From contig NW_019211455.1 of the NCBI RefSeq assembly GCF_002443255.2, positions 35,493,472 through 35,557,471 of the forward strand: DNA of 64,000 nucleotides, read 5' to 3'. The DNA is from Varroa destructor (taxonomy: Eukaryota > Arthropoda > Arachnida > Mesostigmata > Varroidae). Positions within the stretch are counted from its first letter, which is position 1; each line of letters begins with the position of its first letter. Both the position numbers and the translations under genes were made by a program. This document shows positions 35,601-46,519 of this stretch, piece by piece. The notes under the pieces were generated by a model. That model was not told the origin of the DNA. It did no database searches and saw only the letters and a program-made list of their open reading frames with translations.

Positions 35601-38440
35601 ATAACATTTCCAATATCAGGAGTAAACAACAACAGAATTTCAGAGTAGCCTTACCCTTGAAAGTAGGATTGTCTCGTCCAGGATAATCTCGCAAATAACA
35701 CTAACAATCTTCGCTGGTTGAGCTAAGAGAATAAAGATGAAAAAATTTACATTTCTCAATGAAAGTGAGTGAAAATTGTTATTTTCGTGTCTAAAATTAG
35801 AGCAATTCCCCAAGCATTTATAGTGCTGTATTACACCGCACCTTCTTAGAACAATTAAGTAAGCGGCATGCATTTTGTTTAAATTGTGTCATTAAATGAG
35901 GTGCATATGATGCTGCTCGTAATAGCAAACCCACGCGTTTCAGCGCCAACAATCTCATTTACTAGGGGAGGTTAATATACACTCTAGCGCTTCTAAACAT
36001 CGTTACCATTATCGAGCTGCCAGTAATTAATATGATATTTAAACGATGACTCAATGATCGTCAGGACTACGTTTAAACGTTTAGTGCGGGTGAACCCGCT
36101 AAGCTGAGGGTGCTACAAACTTGAAATTGAGAACATAAAGATGAAAAAATAAAAAAAAGTCTTTTATCGATTAAAGGGTAATAGTCTAAGCTTGTTCTAC
36201 GGATAAGAAAAATAAGTTCACGATGAACCTCGTTGATTTTTGTTGAATACGCTTCACCTTATGTGGAAAGGTTCTTTGTTCACTTAAAACCTACTCTTGA
36301 CGATATTAGCCACTGTCACATAGTCTTAGGCGACCAAAATGAAGTTCAGATGGCTCAGTTCAGGATATTAAAATTGGAGTCCTCTGCCGTTTAGTAGAAT
36401 GCCTAACAATGGTTCCAAAAGTACACGAAATATTTAAGCGAGAGTCTTCTAATTCTGTGATATAGGCACGATGGCCTGCTACTCTTGGAGAAATGTGAGT
36501 CTAGATCTGAAACCAAACATAGGTAAATTTCGTTGTTATGGAGCATCTTTTTTTAACAACAATATCACATACAAAACGAAAAACATTTAGCTTCTGGGGC
36601 AAAACCTGAGGAGCTTTAGCTTGCTGATGGTCTTTGTGAAAAAACCTTTCGCAAATTCATAGGGAGGAATATTCGAAAATCGCGTATGAGCCATCGAGAC
36701 GAATGACAGCCACAATAAATAAAATAGCTTGCCAGAAGTAATTTTGCCGAAACAATATTCCGCAATCGCCATTTTTAATGGTTTTTGTTAGTTTACTGAG
36801 ACACTCTAAGAAATCCACAGTACTGAGGGACAAGTTTCTACAAAAGTCACAACTGAGTATAGAAACCAATAATATATAAAACGTGTCTTAGCAGAAATGA
36901 TTCATATGGTGGACAATAGCTAGACTGGTGTTCAAAGAAGTTTTCCGTAGTATTTCTTCAAATTCGGAGCAAATCAATCGCTCAGTTTGTGATCGACTGC
37001 TTGGTACGGCCTTTTCATTTACTTTAAAAGGTCTTTTCTTTTAACTTCTCTCATGAGCCTTTAAAAGCCTAAAAGAATACCTAAAAGTTTAAAATGGACA
37101 AGCCAAACAGCTGATTCCAGAGAACTTAACTACGCGTAAAGCATTCTGAGCCGTGCATGTGCACTTTTTGTTATTAAACGGCTTGGCTACTATTATTGTT
37201 TTGGCAGCTCATCATTTGAAACATGAACTGTAGCAAAAATAATGACTCTGTATTACTGTTCCTCGTTGTCGGTTTAAATGCAAAGAATCCCCTTTCCAAA
37301 CTTTCCAAGTTTGGGGCTGTTACCAATTGGCACGTGCTCCAGAGGCGAGGTCAACATTGTTTACCTAGAGAACAAGCTTTACCAAGCGTAATGCGGTAGC
37401 TTAGTTACTGCACCTAGAATCTATCAGCAACAATAGTCTTTGATGCTAGCCACTCATTTGGGCTCCACAGAGTTGAATTGCATTACACTGAATGAATATC
37501 ATCACAGTAATTAAAAGTCAGTGCTTTCTTATTCAACGGATACGAATGCAGACATCTCTTTTGAATTGAAAACGCATCCGTATGGTAAAGTTGAGAACTG
37601 GTGAAAATTTTGAAAACGACAAAAAGAAATGAGTTACAAGTTACTTTAAGGAAGCCGAATTGTATGTAAATGAGAAATCATGGAAACAATGCGACAAGGA
37701 GTAGTGCATAAAACTACTGAAATTCTAGACATAAAATCAAATACCCGAAAACCTTCTAAATGTGTATTGGAATAATAAATACCTTTAATCAAGAAAGTAG
37801 CTGAAAAGTTGCGCATTTAAGATAAGGGGGCTTTATAGCACAACGCATGTGCATGGTATGTGGCAACAGCATCTATCTTCGGGCAAGAAGGGTTAACGTA
37901 CGGTACTGTGTCAGCATCGCATCAGCTGACGGCGCTGGTGCTATTATGGTGCGGCACGTCTCCGCAACCTTGGTTGGAATATGACCAATAATTGACATCG
38001 CCGACAGCTGATACCAGACCATCTGGTAAAGATTCTGTGGAAGCTATTATCGCCTAGAATCTTTCACCCGATCGTAAGTGCCCTCAGATGAGGGCTCGTA
38101 ATGCTAGACGCAATATAAGCTCAGGAGTCAGCGGACTATAGCCAGGATGCATCCTTTACCAGGCATTTAAGAAGAACTCTACTTTGTGTTGTTATTGAAA
38201 CAGGCAATACGAAGTGTTCTCAGTAACGTTTTTCTTTGCTGATCTTAGTCGACAAATCCCCGTCCGCAAATAAATGAGAAAAAATAATTGTACATACGAA
38301 TATTGTCTGAATTACGGTGCAAACGAGAAACGATTACTTGGTCTATTGCGCTGTGTAGAATCGTCTTACCGTTTTAATGGATGCTTAAATATTTAGAAGC
38401 GGATCCAGTTTGTGAACGAACGATCTGATAGTAGCGAAAA
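32644..38440 (-). other. Probable first intron of KDM4; no coding exon seen
   Basis: AT-rich, short meaningless ORFs only. Bounded on the left by the acceptor of the start-codon exon and on the right by the GC-richer island. Contains a perfect AT-rich palindrome (GTAATTATATATATATAATTAC) near 35317-35338. I see no conserved protein and no RNA gene. Confidence 0.45.
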
Positions 38441-39110
38441 ACAATTGAGACCAACTATTCACTTGCACGACACTTCGATTCGCAGACGCTTTACTACTTT
38501 GCTATAGATTTGCTAGCGTTGTTGCCTGTATCGTCGCAGCAGAGCGCACAACATTCACACCGACTCCGTCCAGCACGGCCACCATCAATGACACGAACAA
38601 CAATAACAAGCAATCATCACCAGCCTGATACAAACCCAGCTGCCGCCATCTTAGGTTGAAAAGCAGCAGCAGCAGTCGTTGCCGCCGCCAAGATCTGAAA
38701 GCATCATAATCAGCGATGCTATGTTAATATTGCCACAACCCTACCCGGTTGTGCCATAGGTTGACCTGGTCAATACCACGAACGCGCGTTAACCAGTTAG
38801 CGTTCGCACCGCACGTATCAAGCGAGACGTACATATTTTAAACGGATCTAGTTATTCGCTTCTTGTGTAGCGGAGCGTTACAAGATTTGAGAGAGAAGCC
38901 CAAGGAGAGCGGCATTGAAATTCGCCGTCAGTTGTAGCGGCGGTGGCGATGGCAGCAGCAGCTGGGACATTTGAGCAGACAACAGACATTCGGCAGCGAG
39001 ACTCTGCAGAGAGCGCAGCTCTCAGCTGACTTTCTAGCTGAGTGACATCTAATCGAACGCGGTATCTTCGTAGTGGTCCTAGAGTTGAGACGAAGTAGAA
39101 AGAGGACATG
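38440..39110 (-). promoter_or_regulatory. GC-richer island, probable KDM4 promoter and 5' non-coding exon
   Basis: This stretch is clearly richer in G, C and CpG than its surroundings. On the minus strand it holds TAAGATGGCGGC (38642-38653), a YY1-type element usually found just downstream of transcription starts and oriented with the strand of transcription, so it points toward the gene. CAG-type triplet runs occur at 38661-38674 and near 38955. A first exon here would splice over about 6 kb to the acceptor at 32644. The YY1 motif ATG opens only a 10-codon upstream ORF. A plus-strand divergent start is also possible. Confidence 0.45.
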
Positions 39111-39114
39111 TAAA

Positions 39115-41455
39115 TGTTATTCTATACATATATTCTGTGCAAGTGCATTTGTTTTTTGTGAAACCTATGGAGGACAAGTACATGTGAACAGCTGCTAGTG
39201 CGCCGTTAGACAGCCAGTGATTAAGCCAACTATTATAGGCTTCCTGAAGAAAAAAAGAAGGGTCAGTGCAAACACATATAAAGATTTACACCAACTCTTA
39301 AATCTATCAGAGGAATGACGTATCATATCCATAGTGATTAAGCATTCGTGCAGCTTAAAATCAACTTGTCATGAGAGCCATCCCGTGAAAGGGACAGGTA
39401 AGCGTGAATAAAAAGACTTGGTTCTCCAAACGATGGATTTCCTCATATATCAACATTTTGAACATGCATATGAGAGGATACGTAGATAAAATGCCTTGAG
39501 AGATTTCCCGAAAAACACATAAATACACCAGGAAATGTCAATAGTCCTAATAAAAACCCCTTGTGAATACAGATAAAAGGCCGACGGGCATTTTCTTTCC
39601 GGATCGGTTTAGTGGGCTGATTCGTTCTCTTAGTTCCTCTGGCGAAGGTTATTATAGGCAGTGGCAAATTTACCGGACTTGTTTTTTGCAAGCAGGCAAC
39701 GTGTAAGAAATAAAGCTCTTTTCGTCTAGTTAAGCTACCGAACCCCTCTCTGGATTTCTCGAAATTTGGTACATATAACCGAAAATTCCGTCAGTTATTT
39801 TCGAATTTCAGCTTTTTTGTTTAATTCGAGCATGGGACGCTGATAGATCGATAAACGGAGCTCAGAAGTTATCTTTTGAATTTTCCGAAACGGTACCAAT
39901 ATTCATCCCTTGCATTATTGGACTTACCCGAAGCTACAAGACATTCCGATCGGAAATGCTGAGTTTTATTAACATGGTTTGTAATTAAACTATGCGTAAT
40001 CTTTGCTTTATTTGCCTTTTTAGTGGCATATTATGTTGACTTTATTGTTGAACCATTTTGGAGTTTTATATAGGTTGCATAACATTGGCAAATCATTTGA
40101 TGTCAGTATTAAGTTGGTTCGTGGCTTGTATGTTTTAACAAGTTAGGCAAAGTAAATATGTCATTTCAGTAATTAAAAAAGATGGTTAAGTAAATAATCA
40201 AATGCGAAGATTGGATAAGACTGTAACCTGACAACAAATTCGATCGAATACTCTTGTTTGCGTAAAAAGCCTACGCCTTATTTTGTACAAAATTCAAGGA
40301 AAGTGTTTGTGAATCCACCAAGCGTTCGTTAGGCAGTTACGGCCAACAGTACGGGTCATGCCTACAGTCACTCTAATATATGCGCATTGAAACATAAAAT
40401 AAAATTCATTCTGGACGCATATACCGTGCATTGTAGTAACTATTTCGTCTTGTTCGATGAATATTTTATCTGATTTATTAAGGATTTATTTATCTATTTG
40501 CATCCAAGCGGTTTTTAACTGATATTGCTTACAACTTGTCGATACTACATAAAATTTCACTGAAAACAGTAATATACTGATAACAGGAAGAAAAGAACTA
40601 GGTGGAGTAATTCTCAAAATACAGATGTGTCAACCTTGATGAAAACGGGGTGTTTGGGCTCGCGAAAATTGTATCGCTTATTGTATCCTCTTTGCTAGCA
40701 TGGAATAATGCAATGTTCAGTTTTTCGATTTGGTGGTTGCAAGAGATTTTTAGGTCTCGGATAATAAAGTATAATATGCATGTACGGGGTGTACCAGTGT
40801 GTTTGCTGCCTTGCGGCTCAATCTGTTCCAAGGTGGTCGTCTTACAAGGATGTTCCCTGCCCAAAAAGGGACTATGTAAATGCTCTGCGTGCCTGGTGGA
40901 GGGAAGAATGCAATGGCTGGCATTTATGTTACAGCAGGGCAATTTTTAGGCTTACTTCGTCCTAGTTATTTCTTTCTGCACATGCTGTCGAATGTGTCGA
41001 AGTTCGAACAATCCTGTTGATGGGACAGTCCATCGGTAGCTATCTAGACTGTTCTTCTTTTTCTTGAGCCGAATAAAACAATCCGTCCAAATTCTGGGGG
41101 ACGGGCGAAAAGACAATCCTTTGAAATACTGCTGCCAATGATCAGTCTGTTCCTCCGTTTGATCGATGGCATTACCACGGAATGGTACTACGGAAAAGGG
41201 GAAAAAGGAACAATGACAGCAGACATGACGTGGCCAAACATGCGACTACTTAAACATCCCATCAGCACTCGCCAAGTGCTGGTCTATGGATCACAATGCG
41301 GAAACCACTGGTTGACATATATATGCATACATATACGCACTGATTCGCGCAGATGTTAGGTTAACTTGAGTAAGGAGGCGACGAGAACGTACCATGAAGT
41401 GCAGCTTATGAAAACATCAATATAATACGATTTCTCAGGTGACGATTTTTCAACT
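39115..41455. other. No gene recognised upstream of the KDM4 island
   Basis: Mostly AT-rich. A GC-richer patch at 40,770-40,950 is open in three frames, one cysteine-rich on the plus strand (CVCCLAAQSVPRWSSYKD). No family match. It could belong to the LINE fragment that follows at 41.5 kb. Confidence 0.35.
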
Positions 41456-41459
41456 GTCA

Positions 41460-41650
41460 TGAGGGCTACTGTTGCAAAGAAAACCCATATTGCACGAACC
41501 CAAAAGGGTAATTCTTGGCGCCAGCATTTTTAGTCTACATAAACGGGCTTACAGAAACTATCTGTCAGTTACTGAAACAATTTTTTATCGTTGTCGATAG
41601 TCATTTGCATGTCTGCCCATCAAGTTTGCCTGCTCATTACGTACCCAGTG
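41460..41650 (+). mobile_element. LINE reverse-transcriptase fragment, motifs B to C
   Basis: PKRVILGAS (41499-41525, compare PQGSVLGPL of motif B) runs by a frameshift into LAPAFLVYINGLTETICQLL (compare LLFLIYINDLPE), then FFIVVDSH where FADDT/S of motif C is expected. The first catalytic Asp is missing. Upstream sequence back to 41,090 shows no convincing motif A. Plus strand. Confidence 0.5.
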
Positions 41651-41654
41651 CATC

Positions 41655-44340
41655 AAAAATGGGTACAAACCTGGGGGATCATGGAGATCTGTGCACTTAT
41701 TATAAGAAGTCATATGCAGCACTGCTATATGAAATTCGGTAATTAACACAACCGTGTTTGACAACGCAGAACCCGCTACCAGGTTTGTGCATATTGGCAG
41801 TCAGCACAAAACGCGTAGACATCGTTAGATTGAGAACCTTCGGTACAAACTAAGAAGCACATTCTGATGCAAAGCAATGCATGTTCTCTATCGAAGGGTT
41901 TGTTTTCACTCGAGTTCACTACCTATCAGTATCTATTGTTTTAAGTCATTGTGTGCAATACAAATGTTTTCGTTAACATATAGCATTGTCTCTGAAAACT
42001 ATGGCCAGTTCTCTGTTATTATTACCCGTGTGTTATTTTCATGGGCAATTTTTGTCTATTTTCATCTGATGATAGTAATATCAATGTCAAGACAGTATTC
42101 TGCAGTTCGTCTAAGTGCAATTCTTGTTTGTTACTAGGTTCTAATAATAATATATTATGAAACTAAAGACCGTTTGGGCGTGAGAGAAGAACCCAGGTCT
42201 ATTAATACTAGCTTTGAGCCCTTTGGAGCAAACTATTTATGACACAATACTTTGCTAATAAGGAACATTATAATAATAATATAATAATAAGGAACGGGAT
42301 AAGAAGGGTTGTATCCAACAGCAGGGAGATGTTAAAGTGGATGATTTCGTGTAAGCAATTTCGGTTGAAACTAACTTAAGAACACCAAACCTAGCAGAGG
42401 CCACCAAAGGGGAGCGAATCGCGTAAGGTTATCACGAAATATTATTAGTCGCTAGCACGTCAAGCGCATTATCGAAAAGCTAAATAGGGGACAAAAATTG
42501 TATATTATGTTGAAACCGTCACGGTACGCGTCGCTATGCAGGCAGCTATACAAGTTTTCAGGTAGGTTCAATGGACTTTTGAATAAGGTTTACAAACTGC
42601 ATGCAACGTTTCTAGGATTCCACATATAAATAATAGTAGGTTTAATAAGTAAAATATACGAATGCTACCTTGTAGAAAGGTAGCTGAATCATGTATTCAT
42701 TGCTTAGCTCTCAACTAATGTATTTTCTAAATATGCTACTACATACTGGCATATCATCAACTGGGTTAGTTTAGTTCAGTTTTTATATCTTTCTATTGAC
42801 GATACAATAAAAAAGAACATCTTTGAATGTTTTTAGCGCTCTATCCACAAAGATAAATAGCATTTTGTTCTTAAATGATTTTGTTTATTATATTTGTCAT
42901 TCTGCATGTTTCAAAGCCACCCCCATGAATTAGTGATTTGGGAATAGCAATCCTGGAGAATAAAAACTAACTCCGTAATTTCTAATATCAAACGGGAAAA
43001 ACTTGAATGATTTATGTATCACAGCTTCTATTCCTAGCTCAAAATAATACTTTGAACAAAGAATGTAAAAGACGCTTCAACTGCGTGCACACTTTCAAGC
43101 AGAGAGTTACACCGTCTGCTCTTTTCCGGACTAGAAATTCACGTTGTTGGTTTTCCCACAGGCTGGGGTAAAAAATGCTTTAATCGGCCGAACTCGCGGT
43201 TCTTTGATATGCAAAAAGTAGCACCGCGCAGGGTACTCAACACGGAATGTCTCGAATTATTCACATTTATTTTGTTACTATAGAACCAACTTAGCAACGT
43301 GTTAGCATCAGCTGCCTAATCAGAACAACACGTGTGTTCTTTCACGGCAGAAATTCTGAACGCTTCAGAAGTTAACAGAAAATACTGATATCAACAAAAT
43401 TGAGGTAACTTATGCCAATAATCCAGAATTGTCAAGGTCGTACGGTCAATATGAATATCCTTTGCGAATGGTGTTAAGATGATTTTGAGCATTCAGACAG
43501 AACCAAAAACGGTGAATGAGATAAAGATAAGCAGTGCCGATAAGTCCATTTAGGATTTAGTCTCATACTTCTGTTGCTAGTGAAGCTATCGGTTAACTAG
43601 GACTTTGACCGTTAATTGTTCTTGGGGTTCCCTATCGATTGTTTACCTAAACCTCGAATATTCCATACAGCAACTGTGACATTAGAATGATATTGTCACA
43701 ACTCCTAGAAGAGTGGAATAAGAGCATTTTGATAGTAAGCTACCCAAAAAATAATAATGATGGTATAAAAAACAGATTCCGACATGTTATCTGAAGGTGT
43801 ATTTACTCGACACACTTTAAAACCTGGGAATGTTTACAGTACGGTAATCAAAAGTCAAACCTTGCGACTTCTATAAGTCTCAAGATTTGACTTACAAACT
43901 TAAAAGCCTAAATTTGTATAAATTTACAAGGATATCATTTCGGATATCGTTTTTATTGTTGTATATCTGCTACATGGAGTATATAAATTCGGAGACGTCG
44001 CTGTGACAAAAGAACAAGAATTAAAAAAGATGAGCCAGTTTTTTTAGGTTTATACCTAATGCAAAGACGAAGGCATGCACGTTGTGATTATTGTATTGGA
44101 ATAAAATTTCAATTTGGATTTTCCGAGCTCCTTTTCAAATAGCGCAGCGTTGAAACAGAATAATAAGACCGTATGATAATATGAGCCCGTTAAGTATGAA
44201 ACGTGACAGATATTGATCTCATACTTCAAGATGATGCTATACTATGACGATACTGGATTTCATAACACCTTTTTAAACTTGAAATGCGCTGGCACTTCTT
44301 GAAAACTAAGACCGTTTACTCGGGTATCGTCACCCGGGCT
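41655..44340. other. No recognisable gene
   Basis: AT-rich, stop-dense in all frames. One short direct repeat, AATAAGGAAC, flanks an AAT-rich run near 42260-42295. Confidence 0.45.
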
Positions 44341-44345
44341 TCTAG

Positions 44346-45020
44346 GTGACAGTGAACTATACGATATCGGAAAGTTCTGTAGTTTATGATAATGACTTCT
44401 ATTTTAGAGTTACAGTAACAGAGAAAGCCCGCTATATAGACTTTGTACTTTGTGAAAGATTCAATGCAGGGATTTGTAATGAAGAGTTGAAAACTATGGT
44501 GGAAGCTGACCCATCTCGAGATGGACGAATGTTAGCACGCAGATTTAATGTGTACAAAAATAACACACTATGCTCTGACGTGACAATACTGGCTTGCTTA
44601 GCATTAAATGGTAATTTATGCTGAAAAAATAAATTAGCTACAATAATTGCAAAAGGCAATATTACTGAACTTGTGAGACATTACCTGGAAGCAGATGTAG
44701 AGCTGCAATGGCTTACAGGGACTGTTTGGTCGTCTAAAGCAGATTTCATTTAGTAGAGTTTCACTGAGTCCTAGTTTTTTTAATTTTGAATAAAGTATAT
44801 TGTCAACAGTTGAAGAAGATGAAAGAAACTCAGTATTAGGCAGCTGAGATCCGTATAGAAGCAAAACATTCTTATTGTGCGCGACAAAGCTCACAATGTA
44901 AGAACCACAGTTACAAACAAGAGTCAGCCCTAAAGGCCCCCCGTCATTCATCATACGCGCCATATATTACCCTTACAGAGAATCTTCTTCAAAATTTTGA
45001 CAACCTCATAATGGAAAAAT
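44346..45020 (+). mobile_element. Mariner-like transposase relic
   Basis: An open frame from 44,346 contains ICNEELKTMVEADPSRDGRM then LARRFNVYKNNTL, matching the second helix-turn-helix of mariner transposases (DxxLKxLVExNPxxTxRELAxxLNVSxxTI). Further on, after stops, VYCQQLKKMKE (about 44788-44822) matches the YCQQLDRLKxA segment. HSSYAPYITLTENLLQNF (about 44944-45000) resembles the HPPYSPDLAPSDYHLFxxLQNF region. No intact DD34D triad. Confidence 0.5.
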
Positions 45021-45733
45021 TATTTGAATCTTAACATGGTGTCGAGGTTGCTTTTTAAGACTTCGTAAACTCTAATACTCAAAATTTCAAATCAGCGAAA
45101 TAAGTAAGCTACCATCTAAATGGCAGAAGGTCATAGATGATAATGGCGCATACCTCGATTAAAGATAAAAGGGTAAGTCTATGAAGAAGTTCAAAAAGTT
45201 AGAATCTGATTCTTTACGTTTTACACTGACTGATTTAACAGTTTTTCATTTGTTTACCATTAGCAAACTAATTGACGAGTATTCCTAAACATAAATATGG
45301 TTATGCTTTCTCGAGTTACTCTATTCATTTTTGTCAACAGGTTATTGTCAAAATGCAAATTACATTTTTGGGTGGAAGCTGGATGTGGCTAATTTAAAGT
45401 TTTTGATCCACTGGCTTAAGTTTCGGCCTTATTTCAAAGCACATGTTTATTTTTTGTCTAAAAGGGGTTAATGCGGCATCTGATTTACGTTCAGCTTGTT
45501 CATGCATAAATGTCCATGTACAATTGAAACAGTTTGTTGTTTGATAACTTTGTTATTCGCCCATTATAAAAACTAGCTCATAAGTTCTAAAAGTTCAAAA
45601 GTTCTAAGCATATTTTCTATACGTATAGCAGTTGAGCATTCTGGATATGATTTCATTCTTCGTATTTATGACAGCGTCATACGATTATAGTATTATTATT
45701 TTTACGCTTATTCAAATAGTTGAGCATGTTTTC

Positions 45734-45853
45734 ATCCAATTTGAGATCTGTAGCAAAACAAATAACTGACTATAAAATTTTCTGCCACTTTTCCAACTAT
45801 AGTAGAAAATTTTATAGTCAGTTGTTTGTTTTGCTACAGATCTCAAATTGGAT
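45734..45853. repeat. 50-bp near-perfect inverted repeat with 20-nt spacer
   Basis: Left arm 45734-45783 and right arm 45804-45853 are reverse complements with a single mismatch (T in AAATAAC versus C). Spacer 45784-45803. Ends in a (TA) run. It could be a fold-back MITE, paired terminal repeats of a small element, or a long hairpin RNA source. It lies between two mariner relics but shares no obvious sequence with them. Confidence 0.9.
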
Positions 45854-46194
45854 ATATATATATATATAAGTATTCAAAAGAAAAATATTTTTTATATTTT
45901 AAAATAATATCACTAAACTAAATATGCGCTACATTGATTGATGACCTACTGCCATTTTTTTTGTAACACCATAGTCCCATTACTGTATAACTTCTGTGGC
46001 TTTTGGAGGAAAATTATTGCATCCTCTTATTTAAATTAACAACTCTAAGAGAATTTTGCAGAGACCGAAATAGATGTTTGCCCTATGATGCAAGATCCGG
46101 ATTATACGCCGGATGTATGCAAATGTTTTTCTATAAGGATTTCCAGATGGATGTACGATCGAGTAAATTGCTTTGCGTTAACTCGTATCGTACC

Positions 46195-46513
46195 TAAAGA
46201 TCAAATTTCTGTTTTGCAATTAACCTTCTCCAAATGGTTTTGAACTTTTTGGTTGAATGAAATGGTTGAATTAGTCTATTGGCGATATCATGGCTACTGA
46301 CGTGTTGGTTTTGTTCAACTTTCTTATTTTTATTAACCTTTTTCCTAATCGATCGACAACTACGGGAAGCATCTTCCACATAAAAATTTTCAGAAAGAAA
46401 GCGACAGAACTATTTTTCGGCCGTTTCTCCTGATTACGCATCTTGACTGTAAATAACACGCATTTTTCATGGGTCTGGGCAGAATTTGTGCCTTTTTCGT
46501 AATAAAACTGCAA
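46195..46513 (-). mobile_element. Mariner-like transposase N-terminal relic
   Basis: The minus strand reads MQFYYEKGTNSAQTHEKCV, like the first helix-turn-helix of SETMAR/irritans-type mariners (FxFKxGxNAAQTxRNI). It then reads MLPVVVDRLGKRLIKI (compare GRPVVVDxDxLKxLI) and, past a stop, FNHFIQPKSSKPFGEG where TIxxHLxxIGK is expected. Catalytic half absent. Confidence 0.45.
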
Positions 46514-46519
46514 AACATA

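Noticed and set aside
36083..36110. GCGGGTGAACCCGCTAAGC hairpin, reminiscent of rRNA-like sequence
   Set aside because: Only a 6-bp stem, and the flanks do not match any rRNA region.
38852..39109. 85-codon minus-strand frame in the GC-rich island
   Set aside because: Ala/Thr/Arg-rich composition typical of GC-rich 5' UTR sequence; KDM4 starts at the JmjN exon and no in-frame splice to it is evident.
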